Source: Brachynemurus nebulosus (lineage: Eukaryota > Arthropoda > Insecta > Neuroptera > Myrmeleontidae). Taken from it: a stretch of DNA of 64,000 bases. This document shows positions 49,525 to 61,193 of this stretch, one piece after another. The stretch covers positions 6,112,001 to 6,176,000 of the forward strand of contig JAPWDM010000009.1 of NCBI GenBank assembly GCA_035578155.1, read 5' to 3'. A model generated the notes under the pieces. That model made no database searches. It saw nothing but the letters and a program-made list of their open reading frames with translations, and was not told where the DNA came from. Position 1 is the first letter of the stretch. Each line of letters opens with the position of its first letter. A program made the translations under genes and the position numbers.

Positions 49525-50106
49525 CAATTTCAAAAAATCAATAGATTTTGAAACGTGGAATATCTCGAATATTATTAAAATCAGTACAATACATGGTTTA
49601 GAAATCCACAACTACGTAAATTGTTCAAATCAACAGTATAGTTTATTTAGTTTTACGACATACAAGAGAATAAATAAAATGTTGCTACGTGCTTTTTCAT
49701 ACTCTTAACATGAAAACATGTACGCTATAAAAAGCTTACAAAGCTTATCATCAATAAATGCGAAAAAAAGCGTTTACAAGCATAACATTTTATTAAATAT
49801 ATTTGTTATTTAACTGTATGTATCAGTAAAATAGACAAAGATAGTTTAGAACGGGATAGAAACGGAATTATGTTTTTGCGGAATTATATGTGGATCTATT
49901 GTCATAGAATTTGTAGTTTAAATTTTTATGTGTCGTACATTGTAAATTTTGGTATAAACAAAAAATTTTTCATGGCTAAACATGGGCTACTAACCTAGAT
50001 GAACACTTTTCCTATAGAAAAGTTTGCTGTGAAAAAATTACTTTTCATATAAAACAGTTTTTTCTAGTTTTCCGAAAATAAAGATATTTGGAATATGTAC
50101 CATTTT
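49525..50106. other. No recognisable feature
   Basis: AT-rich; nothing identified. Confidence 0.4.
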
Positions 50107-50114
50107 CATCTGAC

Positions 50115-50979
50115 TAGGGATTGTAAATTTACCGACATTTTCATTTACCGGTAATTCGGTAAATTTTTTTAGCAAAACCGGTTTACCGGTAATTTACCGG
50201 TATTTTTAAAACAGAAAATATAAAAATAAATAATAAAAAAAAAAATTTAAAAAAATATGATCATTATGTACAGTAACGTAAAAGCCCCTATTCTCGAACA
50301 CTTTGATATTTATCGGTTTCTTTCAGAAATAACTTCACTAATATATAAAATATCAAAATTGTTCGAGTATTGAATCGCGTTTGAGTATAGGAGCTTTTAC
50401 CCTATACAAAATAAGATAAAAATTATGTAAAAATGATAATCTGTTTGATTTTACGACTTTGTAGGTCTCTACAGCTTCCTCCATAGAAATATACCGCTCA
50501 TTGTTATTGTTTATAGAAAAAATAATTTTAAGTTTTGTTAAATAATCATAAAATATGAATCAATTATATATAGGTACCTACCTGTAATAAAAATTTACTT
50601 ATCGCTAATTACAACGTAATCACTTAAGGTAATGTTTAATAATTTTGGAAAAAGTACAGCTGATTTAAATAACGTACGTAAATACAAAAAGGCCGTTTTA
50701 TTGCATATATATGCATTTTAAAACTGACCACTGCATTGTGTGATTTTATTGTATCATAGAATAGTTTTTTATGGATACACAGTAAGGGGTAATTTGATTG
50801 TGTACATTTAGGTTCAATAAACTTGATCATTCTTCTATGAATTAAAATGAATTTCCAAATATATTTATTATTTTTAATTTATCGAATTTCCGGTAACAAA
50901 TCAGCGATTTACCGGTAAAAATTTTAAGGCATTTTTAGTAATTTTCCGGTAAACCGGTTTACCGCTATTACAATCCCTA
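50115..50979. mobile_element. hAT-like element with perfect 8-bp target duplication
   Basis: TAGGGATTGTAA and TTACAATCCCTA are perfect 12-base inverted ends. CATCTGAC directly flanks both sides (50107-50114 and 50980-50987), the 8-bp duplication made by hAT transposases. Subterminal TTTACCGGTAA words repeat on both sides. 865 bp, no transposase frame, so it was moved in trans. Confidence 0.92.
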
Positions 50980-50987
50980 CATCTGAC

Positions 50988-51582
50988 CCATTAAATTATT
51001 TGCATTTACTTTTTTGTCTAAAGCGACTGGACTATATTTCAACACTATCCACCCTACTTGGTCCTATTTAAATACATTTTCCTTTACTAAGCACGACAAC
51101 TTTATTCAAAAATAAATAACAAACGAGTACGCGCGATTATGGTATAGTAAAACCGGATATAGTAAAACTAGGTGGCGCCCTTTAACAACAGGATTCAAAT
51201 ATATATGTACCTGCGTTCAATATAAATATAATAAATTATATATAAATACTTTGTGATGTTTGTATACTATGTAGGTAAATGGTATTTACGACTAATACGA
51301 CAACTAGTGTGCGAATCAAACACTAACCCATTTCGAGTAGGTACCTTTCAGCAATATCGAATGTTTTTCACATTATCGCAATATCGTACGGTAAACAAAT
51401 TTGTCATGTTGTTGGGTAGGGATCGATAGATCCCCTCTATATATGAGGGATAATTAATTGATTTCGATCGACATTGTAAATTGAATGTTTGTTTTATGTG
51501 CCTCGATGTGTCCAAACAAAGGAAAAAGGTACGAATCGAATTGTACAGAACACTAGATTGGAAATTCGATACTTTACCTAGT
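50988..51582. other. No recognisable feature
   Basis: AT-rich unique-looking DNA. Confidence 0.4.
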
Positions 51583-51845
51583 TTTTAGGGTTCCGAGGAA
51601 AAAGTCTTAATGTAAGAACTTCTAGAAGTATTTCCCGATATTGGAAAGTTACATAATATATTATAGAGTGCTGTGAGAGGGAAGTTGAAGCCTATGTTAC
51701 CATTTTTCATTTTTGAGATCCATCTGCGAAAGATTAGGCTTCAAGGCAAGGTTTTTTTGGTCCGCTATTCCAATTTTTCAACTGTGAGTCAAAAAATTCG
51801 GATCCTAACTCAATGCGTATCCAGCATGCACTTAGTGATTTTTTT
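51583..51845 (+). repeat. TAGGGTTCCG interspersed repeat
   Basis: It opens with TTTTTAGGGTTCCGAGG, contains AGGCTTCAAG and CCAATTTTTCAA, and closes with GCGTATCCAGCATGCACTTA. It aligns in pieces with 54952-55415 and 63475-63758. Type unknown; possibly a LINE or SINE remnant. Confidence 0.55.
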
Positions 51846-51867
51846 ATCTTATTAGCTTTCGTATATA

Positions 51868-53112
51868 CACAGTAAAAAAAAATTTGTGTTTGCGTACAAA
51901 AAACCAGTGGTTAAAATCTTTGTGTTAAATAAGTTATTGTATATTATATAATATAATACAATCTCGTAAGCTTGCATGTTTTTTTTAACTGAATCTGTCA
52001 CAAAATAACCTTAAAATGTAAGAAAATTGTTTCATTTTTAAACGTCTAATAAAACTATATTCGTCAATAACTGAAAAAACTCATAATTTTTCGGTTTTGT
52101 TTAATATTAAGAACCACTCTCATCTTTTTTATTATATATATATTTTGGTACATACTTACATATGGAAACAAATAAGAATTTTTTTTTAATTATTCCTGTT
52201 TAAAGGTTTTTTAAAATTTTCCTTTGTATCGAGTCACTATTAATTAAGTTTTTTTCCCCAGAGTACAGAGGTACAGCAACTATCTCTTTTCTGTAATCAC
52301 GAGTGTGTTTTTCTGTGCACATTAGGCTTCTTAGTTGTCAGTTTCTGAGTAGCAGTCGATGATTGTAGATCAACCACACGATAATGAACTTGATTGTTGT
52401 TGGTATTGTTACATCCCCTAGTACATGCGTGTGGTGTCATAGCTATGTATGCAATAGATGAGCCACGTGACCGCCACTACCATCTCCGTTGCTCACACAA
52501 ATACACAAAATCACACTAATACAATGTAAACCCAGTGCACGTATACAACATATTGTCTATCTCTTACATGTTACACTGGTTCCAGTAGTGTAGAGATAGA
52601 TACGTTGTCTCTATTACTCTATGGTTTTTTTCATGTTTTGTAATTATTTAGTATTGTACATCTTGTATACATGTTAGGTTAGGGTTAAGCACTAGTTGTA
52701 AGTACCTAGATTTAAGTCAAGTATTGTATTATATTTACATAAAAATCTTTGTAAAATATTGTACCGTTTTTTGAAAAAATATATTCTATTCTATTCTATT
52801 CTAAGAATTTTTACAAAGGATTGACTTAGTTTGCGTTCTTTGAGTCTCATTTATAATAATATATTATGAACAAAATCGTTATAATTTTTGACGATTTTCA
52901 AATATCTTAAGTGGAAGTAAAATATTGAATAAAATAGTTTAACAACTAACTTTAACACAAAATGTATGTCTTCTTGTGTGTTAAATCATTGACATAAATC
53001 TTGTGTACAGATTTTGACACATATGCTTTGTGTTAAAATAACACAAAAAATTGAGTGGACCGTTCTGGACATGTGAAATGTGTTAATTTTAACACAAATT
53101 TTTTTTACTGTG
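51868..53112. mobile_element. TA-flanked element, CACAGTAAAAAAA ends
   Basis: CACAGTAAAAAAAAATTTGT and its inverted copy ending TTTTTTTTACTGTG lie between TA (51866-51867) and TA (53113-53114). TGTGTTAAAATAACACA-like words cluster near both ends. The centre holds a LINE-like tail at 52620-52803 that looks nested. No transposase frame. Confidence 0.75.
52620..52803 (+). mobile_element. LINE-like 3' end with (ATTCT)n tail
   Basis: A 3'-UTR-like stretch (TTAAGCACTAGTTGTAAG, TTGTAAAATATTGTACCG) ends in four ATTCT units (52782-52802). Short pentanucleotide tails like this are usual for several insect non-LTR families. Its 5' limit is not clear; no coding part remains. Confidence 0.5.
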
Positions 53113-53514
53113 TACATAAACTCGGTTTTTCTTGTTTAAAAACTTTTTTGAAAGAGACGATTATGACAAAACCAGAATAACGCTCACCTACTGCTGACGG
53201 AATGGGTCTGCGTAAAGGGGAGAGCGATGGGTGTCTGTTATATAAGTAAGTCATTGCATTCACTTATTTGTTATCCTAGGATAAGGATGAGAATGAGTTA
53301 GGTAAATTATAAAAGTTCGAATCACTCTTGTCTGTGGACATAACAAAAAGAGAAATGAAAAAAAAATTTAACGTTACTCAAAATTAACTTACATTTTTAT
53401 TCTTGGCAAATTTTTATCCATCAAAACGTTTTATTTAGTTGGTCCTTAATGGAATTATTAATACTATACCTATTCCTCTCATTTAAATTGTTGCCTGAAT
53501 GGTTTTTTTTTATA
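53113..53514. other. No recognisable feature
   Basis: Short linker between two elements. Confidence 0.4.
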
Positions 53515-54387
53515 TTAAGGGGAGGTTTACTTGAGCGTCGTTAAAAAAATCAATTTTTTTTGCAGAAATTGGTAGCTAATTATGTGTAGAATATGTTCCC
53601 AAAGTGATTTTGCTGAAAGTAATTTAAGGGAAGGTTTACTTGAGATTTGATCAAAAAATCGATTTTTTTTGCCGAAATTGATAGCAAATTATGTGTAGAA
53701 TATGTTCCCAAAGTGATTTTGCTGAAAATAATTTAATAAAAAGAAGATTTTTGCACATTAACGGAATCCAGCTTTCTATAAAAAAGAGACTCAAAAAACG
53801 TAGTTCACGCAATAATGAGTATTAAATATAAAATTTTGAAAATACGTTTTTTATATAATTATATTTTATAATATCCCGGAATCACATTTTTGGAACTGGT
53901 TGACACGATAACTCAAAAACTATTGGATGGATCCTTTTTCTTAATTTTCTATTTTAAAGATAATTCAATTCTCCGGTACCTGTACCTAAGTCCAATGTAC
54001 TTTTAATATTTTTTACTTTTTTTATTTTACTTTAAAAAGCGCAAAATAAGACAAAAATCGTAATCAAAAGTTCACACATCCGCCATTTTTTTTCTTTCAG
54101 CAATTTATTGATATTATAGGTAGAGGTGCCGGTACAGTTCATATATTTTATAAATCTTTTTTGTTTTTGGATTTCAGTGGTTTATTACCGGCGCTAGGAT
54201 GTCCACCAACAAGGCATTGGATTTTCGGATCGTCACACTTTTTTATATTTTTGCTTGAAAAATTTTTTTTGTGCATTTTAATACTTAATAAATATGTCTA
54301 TAAAATTTGAAATTGATATTTACTTTCGTTCTTGAGAAAAATATCCCAGAAAAATATATAAGGACTCTCAGGTAAACCTTCCCTTAA
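53515..54387. mobile_element. TTAA-flanked MITE family A, copy 2
   Basis: TTAA 53515-53518 then GGGGAGGTTTACTTGAG; the right end CTCAGGTAAACCTTCCC precedes TTAA 54384-54387. It matches 25349-26246 along its length, including the tandem repeat of the first 100 or so bases, but has a normal right end without the extra palindrome seen there. Confidence 0.88.
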
Positions 54388-54951
54388 TAAATTTGGAATC
54401 CAATAAATTTTTTAAAAAGCAAGAATCTTCTTTTTTATTTTATTTCTGGGACCACCAAAAGTAGCGGTAGTGGGCTGATATGGCTGAGAAAAACTTGCTG
54501 TAGCTGTCGGCCGGTCTGTCTGTCCATCGGTATAGTTTAAGCACGAAATCAAGAGAAGTCTAATATAGGAGTACAAGGAAGCTATGTACCACAACGCATT
54601 GGTAGTGCTTGTAAATAGATATTATGTATAAACAATTGATACAGTGGGAAACCCAAAAATTTACACACAGGGAAAAAGAATTAACATGCTTCAGTAACTT
54701 TGTTACGGAAAACGAAAATCTCCAATTTTATTTAACGATAATTTGCATGTAATCTCTTTTATGTAACTTCAACTAAACTCCATAGTCCCGGGGTGTTTAT
54801 GATTATTTCAGCGATGAAATTAGCAGATAAAAGTTTTAATGTTGAAACTTTATAGTTGAATAGGGAAACAAGTTTTCCAGTATCATTAACCAAAATGTTG
54901 AAAAAAAAATATTTCAACAAAGTAACTACCGGTATATTTCAAACTCAATTT
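54388..54951. other. No gene; common-repeat fragment
   Basis: A GTCGGCCGGTCTGTCTGTCC word at about 54507 is typical of insect repeat debris. No coding signal. Confidence 0.45.
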
Positions 54952-55415
54952 CTTAGGGTTCCGAAAAAAAATCTCGAATCCCTTATAATTTACATCTTTT
55001 GGCCTATGAACTTAAAATTGTGTAAAAAAAATTTTTCTAGTAAGTATTTTTTCATATTTTTTTCTCTTGAAATAAGGCTTGGGGTTCCTTTAAGCATTTT
55101 TATTTTCGACCCCCGCTTAGAAATATTAAGCTTCAAATCCAGACACCCTCTAATTCCCCCCTCCACCCTTTCTTGTAATTTTTCAAATTTTCAGAAACTA
55201 AATTTTCGAAAATCCAAATAAAAATCCCCAGCAGTAAATAAAATTTTGCATCGACAGACAAATACTTCGACATTAGAAAACAACCCTCAAAAATTTATGT
55301 CATTGTCAATTATGTAATTGTTTTTCTTTTTATGATAAACCGTAAAAAATAATTCTATCCACTGGGGAACCCTGACTTGACGCGTGTCCAGCTCGCACTT
55401 GGTGAATTTTCTGTA
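54952..55415 (+). repeat. TAGGGTTCCG interspersed repeat, second copy
   Basis: It opens TTAGGGTTCCGAAAAAAA and closes GCGTGTCCAGCTCGCACTTG, the same order as 51583-51845 but longer. The 121-codon open frame starting at 54856 runs across its border and is therefore unlikely to be a gene. Confidence 0.55.
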
Positions 55416-56220
55416 ATAAAATACCTAATAATTTTTAAAATTATAATATTTAATAATTAATAGATAAGAAAATTCAGTTTTTCTTATATATTTCAAGGTA
55501 TAACACTTTTCGTCCCAAAAATTACGTAAAAATAATTAACAGTGTTATATTACTTAAGATAATTTCCACCATTAGAATGACGAAAATCCTTAAAGATAAT
55601 GTTGAAGTAATTAAATTTTCCCGATAAAGGTGCGGGCAAACTTTTATGAAAATTGTTTTTTCATTGTTTCCATAGATAATTAATTCTTATTTACAATTAA
55701 ATTTTCCTAAAATTTTCTTTTTCGTTCTCGCTTCAACACACACAAAATTTAATTGACTATTACGTACAATACAATCCATGCTTTTAATAGAATTTTCGAT
55801 ATCTTGTCAGGGCAATCTTAATACTCGAAACCTTCAAACATGAAAATTGAATCAAAGTTGTATTTATAACATAATTGTCCTCTAAATGATATTTTCTTAA
55901 TTAAAACATATCCTATCATGTTAAAACACAGGACAAACTTTGTATAATATAATGCGTCCTTTTTGTATACAAAAGCTCAGGACTCAATGTCGTTGGAAAG
56001 TCACCTTGTATTAATACCATTAGGAATGTAAATTTTCAAAACATGACACCCATGAATTCATCTTTGTTAAAATGTATCAAACGCTTATAAAATTTTATAC
56101 GCCAGTTTTACTGTACGTAAAAAAAGTTTTCAAAATAAAAAAAAAAATTTTCAGAATTTACATCAAAATTTTTCATGCGAGTGCGCATTTAGAAAGTGTT
56201 CCTCAACAGCTTTTTCACTG
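55416..56220. other. No recognisable feature
   Basis: AT-rich; nothing identified. Confidence 0.4.
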
Positions 56221-56682
56221 CTTTTAGCGAATTTCCAGAATGGAATTCAGCTATTACAGCCACTATCATGACGGGACTTGAGCTCGAGACTATGGCAGAA
56301 ATTTGTTTTGAGGTCCCTAGAAACCGAATGTATATATGTATATATGTATATATGTGTTCGCACGATAACTCTTGAACGAAATGTCCTAGGTTTTTCGAAA
56401 TTTGGTGAGAATGTTGGAAGTCGCAAACCATTGCACAAGCTCATTAGCCAGACACGTCCGATGCCCGGAACATGGTTTTTCTTCTTGAAAAAATTAGTTT
56501 TTTGTCAAAATTTCCACTTATTCAAAAGTTTTTCCGACATTTTTTTACACCATTTGAAAGAGGGGGAAAGATTATATAAAGAAGGTTTTTAAACCATCAT
56601 TCTATGTAAACTGGTTTCCGAGAAAAACGAATTTTTATAAACGGAAATTCGCTATGTTATGCAGGATGCTGCGACAGGGGTA
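56221..56682 (+). repeat. Interspersed repeat R56, copy with short TA tract
   Basis: Begins AGCGAATTTCCAGAATGGAA; GGAAATTCGCT lies inverted near the other end (56643-56653). Closely matches 58915-59445. A short TATATGTATA tract at 56329-56356 sits where the other copy has a long (TA)n. Open frames on both strands are short and differ between copies. Confidence 0.75.
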
Positions 56683-57084
56683 TCATATAATTTGCACACA
56701 TGTTACATTACTGTAACGAGACCGTTTCTGTACATGGAATATTTTTTGAAAATTGTACTGGTACCGTAAATAGTTATCGATGTATAGATATCAAAACAGC
56801 GATTTTTAAAATTTTTATGTCTGTCTGTTCACGCATTACGCAAAATCTACTAGACGGATTTTAATGAAATTTAGTATGATGGTAGCTTATTATCTGGCTC
56901 AACATCTAAGATACTTTTTATTCCGGGAAAATGTCTCGTTCCCACGGGAAAATAGAAAAACCATTTTGAGTATGTACATGCATTACGCAAAACAAACTAT
57001 TGTACTATGCAAATGCTTTATAATTATTATACTTATATACTTCTCACTGATTTTTTGCGCGAACGACGTCGCGGGTACAACTAG
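56683..57084 (+). mobile_element. Helitron-like non-autonomous element
   Basis: The 3' end has a hairpin at 57058-57073 (CGCGA/TCGCG), then GGTACAA and CTAG (57081-57084) followed by T. The 5' end can be placed at TC (56683) preceded by A. These are the Helitron hallmarks (5' TC, 3' hairpin plus CTRR, insertion between A and T). Relatives at 6654-6720 and 7849-8218. No Rep/helicase frame. The 5' end is not confirmed by the other copies. Confidence 0.6.
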
Positions 57085-57627
57085 TGAAAAACATTTTTAT
57101 TAGAGTGTTAAAAATAGGCCATCGAATGTACATTTATGTTCAGTGTATGGTATTAAGCATTATGTAACATCACAAAATATTCAATATCCACAAACCAAAA
57201 TTTTATTTATTATATTTCATCTCCTGAAAAACACTTTTCACTGGAATTTTCTTTACTTCACTAACGGAAATTTAGTATAAGGAACGGACATATATGATAT
57301 AATTATATACTTGACGAAGTGACAAGAGCTTCGAGATTTTTTTCCACGAAACCCTAAAAATGTATTATCATTCCCAACGCAGCGGGAATGTTTAAATAAA
57401 CAAAAAAGTGTAAACATTAATGTCTTTGCAGTTTATGTTTTTCTTTTTTTTTTTTTTCTTTATAAATTTTTTATACTTTTTTTGTGAGGTTTTGCTCAAA
57501 AATTTTTATTATACTTGTTAAAATAAATTTAACTATTCATATCATAATTCATAAATAATGTATGCTCATTTCTTGTACATTAAATTTTATTATAATTTCC
57601 ATTGACGGATCACATAGAAGTGCTAAA
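57085..57627. other. No gene; T-run
   Basis: A T-run at about 57446-57458; otherwise AT-rich and unassigned. Confidence 0.4.
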
Positions 57628-58329
57628 CGGTTGTGGTTTTGCAAGAAACTTGCAACAAGCGTGTCAATTGTTACACTAAATTTGTACATATTAGAGATGA
57701 TCGATATATCGATAACTGTTATTTTATAACTAGTATAGAAAGATAACAGTTATCGTCAATAACTGAAATACCCAGTAACTGGTTACTTAAATAACTCCTT
57801 TGGAAATATCGATTAGTATCAGGATCACAGTAATTTATTTTAACCACCTACGGAGAATTTCAAAATACTAGCGCCCCAGGCAAGTTACACATTTTCTATT
57901 GTAGCACATATAAAAAACCCTTAAAAATGAACTATTGTCTATTGTACAGTTATCTATTTGTATTTGTAATTTTGTATCCATAAAATTGTTAAAATTGTGT
58001 ATATAAAGCCTAAATCCTTGTATAGACAAGTATTTGAACAGATATTACAGATTATTTAAGTATCCGTCAGTATTATAGATCTGTGCATATTTCACTAACA
58101 GAACCGTTTGTACGCATATCGAATATCTTACAATATGTTAAAATATTCAAATACCATACCAGTTATTATAATAACTGTTATAAATAACAGTTATTTTTCA
58201 GTAACTGTTATTGCAATAACAGTTACTGAAAAATAACCGTTTAGCTCATCTCTACTAGTACATATGTATTTAATGGCTGTGCGATGTAACAATTGACACG
58301 CGCGTGCCAATTTCCTACGCAACCACGAC
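57628..58329. repeat. Old foldback split by a hAT element
   Basis: 57628-57674 (CGGTTGTGG..GCGTGTCAATTGTTAC) is the inverted copy of 58286-58329 (GTAACAATTGACACGCGCG..CAACCACG). The sequence between them is the hAT-like element 57692-58257 plus its duplication, so the foldback came first. Confidence 0.75.
57692..58257. mobile_element. hAT-like MITE with 8-bp target duplication
   Basis: GTACATAT flanks it at 57684-57691 and 58258-58265. Ends TAGAGATGATC and GCTCATCTCTACTA are inverted, with three extra bases at the right tip. AACTGTTAT and its inverted form repeat near both ends. 566 bp, no transposase. Confidence 0.82.
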
Positions 58330-58914
58330 CAAAGAAAATAAATTTCTTTATCCGTACATACTTAAAAGGGTGGCCCATGAATAAGAAAATTAAAAAGATC
58401 GTGTATTTTCAAGTACTCTGTCCGATACTGTTGACAATTCTGGTATGTTACGTTTCTTGCGTTTGTTTATATCCACAGTAACCAAGAAATAACAGTGCGG
58501 TAAGTAAATAATAGTGCGAGAAGTAAAATTAGCTTAAAAATGTTTGTAATAATTTACTTATATTGAAACTGAAAGTACAATTTGAATAATTATAAAAATT
58601 AATTAACTAGTGTTAGAATTTTCACTAGTTTATTATTAATTTTATTAACATTTCAAAAGGTTATTCAATAATTTATTAAAAATTTTCTATGCATTTTCGT
58701 TACACGGAAATAAATTGCCAGCCAATTTTAAATGCGTCATCAATTTCAGTATTTCCACTGTTATCATAGTTTAACAATTTATTTTCCTTAAATTTTTTTA
58801 ATAAAATTTATTGTCTAGTTTGTTTAATTTACTCAGAGTATGTTTGATATCATTTTATTCCACACAAATTAAATACCTAGCATTTTAATTGTGTTTTAAA
58901 TTTAATATTTTACT
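58330..58914. other. No recognisable feature
   Basis: AT-rich; nothing identified. Confidence 0.4.
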
Positions 58915-59053
58915 TTTTAGCGAATTTCCAGAATGGAATTCAGCTATTACAGCCACTGTCATGACGCGACTTGAACCCGGGACCATGGCAGAAATTTGCT
59001 TTGAGGTCCCTAGGAACCGAAAATAATATTCACTCAAATTTATATATATATAC

Positions 59054-59125
<72 letters not shown>

Positions 59126-59445
59126 CCGCACGATGACTCTCGAACGAAATGTCCTACTATTACAAAATTTGGTGAAAATGTTGGAAGTCCTAAACTCTTG
59201 GATGAGTTCTTCAGCCAGACACGTCGGATGCCAGGAACATGGTTTTTGTTCTTGCAAAAATTAATTTTTTGCAAAAATTTCCACTTATTCAAAAATTTTT
59301 GCGAAATTTTTTACACCATTTAAAAGAGAAGAAAAAATTACATAAGAAAGGTCTTTAAACTTTTTTTCTATGTCAACTAGTTTCCGAGAAAAACTAATCT
59401 TTATAAACGGAAATTCGCTATGTTATGCAGGATGCTGTGACAGGG
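58915..59445 (+). repeat. Interspersed repeat R56, copy with expanded (TA)n
   Basis: Same sequence as 56221-56682: AGCGAATTTCC start, AACGAAATGTCCTA, CTTGGATGAGTTC, and GGAAATTCGCTATGTTATGC end. The inner TA tract has grown to about 85 bases ending in (TG)n (59041-59125). Long frames through the tract are artefacts. Confidence 0.8.
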
Positions 59446-59931
59446 TTATTTTGAATTTTTAGGTTCGTATAATTGATGTCCCCAGTTAATAGTATGATAA
59501 TTTAAAATACGCCACTGATAATTTTAATTATAAAATTTTGTACTGTAAATAGAAGGAAAACTACGTAAAAAGGAAAAAGTAACAGAAAAAATTCAAAACA
59601 AACAACCATGGTGTAGATACCCACCATATCCATATTAAATGTGTTTCACGTCGGAACCACACCATTGCGCATTGTTCATCTCTTCAATATTATTTATTTT
59701 ACTTCTATCGTTTTCGTTATCATAATATTTTTTATTATTTATTTGATGTCTCTACGACAAACAAGAAACATAAGTAATGGATTAATTTATTTTATATCTT
59801 ATTAGTACAGTAACCTTTCGATAACTTTCTGTTTAAAAGACTGCAGGAGCTATATGAAAAGGTTACAGTTCAAATTTTGGTTCCAAACTTATATGCACAA
59901 TAATGTGTAACACAAACAGTATTATGAAAAC
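59446..59931. other. No recognisable feature
   Basis: AT-rich; nothing identified. Confidence 0.4.
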
Positions 59932-59995
59932 ATACCCTCACCACAGATGTTATATATTTTGAGAGAAATTTTTTTTTTTTCAAATATATAATTTT
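59932..59995. repeat. Half copy of the 41373 foldback
   Basis: ATACCCTCACCACAGATGTT then TATATTTTGAGAGAAA aligns with the left arm of 41373-41450. It stops just before the element at 60010. Confidence 0.5.
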
Positions 59996-60009
59996 ATTTG
60001 ATTTTTACA

Positions 60010-60921
60010 GTGGGGAGACTGGGATAAAGTGGCCAGTGGAGGTAAACTGACCATTGGCCTTTACTCCAATCTTGTAGCGAAGTTGATTACTAGCTTGTAG
60101 ATAAGCCATTAGTATTCTATTAAAACGACAATGATCAGTTTCCTAGATTGTATGAATTATAACGAATTTTCTGAATTTTCAAGTGTTGATGTAAAGTAAG
60201 TCTTAAGTTGTATTCTCATTATTTTTTTTATTAATTACGAATACAATTTTTTAATTGGGGTAGCTAAAAACCCTGTCTAATTACCTTTTAAATAATATAG
60301 TTATCGATGAATCAGAAAATTCTTTCTTGAAGTTAGTTTTGGTTTGCCGAAATGACGTTTAACGGGGTAACATGGCCAGGCTTATAATGGGTCAAGGTGG
60401 CCAGTGTTTCCGATCGCTACTCAAATTGAATTCTTTGAATATTTTAACAAATTATATTAAATTCAGAACTTTTATTTAGTTCTTTATATTTTATAAACAA
60501 ATAAATTGCCTGAAATCAGTTTTTAGGGTTCCGAGAAACAATGTGAAAAAGAAACCCTTACGATGAGATTTCAATGTCCGTCCGTCTATCCGTCCGTTAA
60601 TATATAAAAATTAATGATACAAGCATAGCTTGATTTTGTATATAAACATGTTTATTACTTCAAGATTTCTTTTTGGGTTAAAATGGGTACCCCAGGCCAC
60701 TTTACCCAACATAATGGGATAAAGTGGTCACTTTACACATGTTGCGAAAAACAATAATTGCAAAAATACCTTCCAAGATATTGTTGATAATATTGATGGT
60801 TATTGGTTCTGCACTAAAGCAACTATAATTATGCTAAATACTTATTAATCTGTATTTCTTTTCAAACAAATAAACTAAACAACATTTTGTCTTAGAGTGG
60901 CCACTTTACCCCAGTCTCCCC
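60010..60921. mobile_element. TIR element, GGGGAGACTGGG ends
   Basis: TGGGGAGACTGGGATAAAGT and its inverted copy CTTTACCCCAGTCTCCCC bound the element, with TACA on both sides (60006-60009 and 60922-60925) as a possible 4-bp target duplication. AAAGTGGCCA words recur inside on both strands. A TAGGGTTCCG fragment at about 60523 seems nested. No transposase; superfamily unknown. Confidence 0.75.
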
Positions 60922-60975
60922 TACATATACACACTTACACATGCACACTTGTGGAACGAATTATGTACATTTACG

Positions 60976-61168
60976 CAGTGGCGGACTTACCCTAACTGTC
61001 GCTCTAGGCTCCGTGAAAAATGCCACCCCTGCTTTATCTCAAAAAGCTAAAAAGAAATTCTTAATAACTTTCTAACACTTTTTCCTAAGAAAATTAAGTG
61101 AAGAGAAAAAAAACATTCTTCAAATTCTAAATTTCGCCGCCCTCTTGGCCCAAATTTTCCCACTACAG
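60976..61168. mobile_element. Possible hAT-type remnant, CAGTGGCGGA start
   Basis: CAGTGGCGGACTTACC is a start word seen in many invertebrate DNA transposons. A loose inverted partner CCCACTACAG lies at about 61159-61168, with GCCGCCCTC inside it. No target duplication is seen, so the call is weak. Confidence 0.3.
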
Positions 61169-61193
61169 CTCAAACTACGACAGTTCTTCAAAC

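Noticed and set aside
54856..55221. 121-codon open frame
   Set aside because: It crosses the border of a TAGGGTTCCG repeat copy and shows only K/F/I/N-rich composition expected of AT-rich DNA.
58885..59292. 135-codon open frame
   Set aside because: It runs through the (TA)n tract of repeat R56; the other R56 copy does not preserve it.
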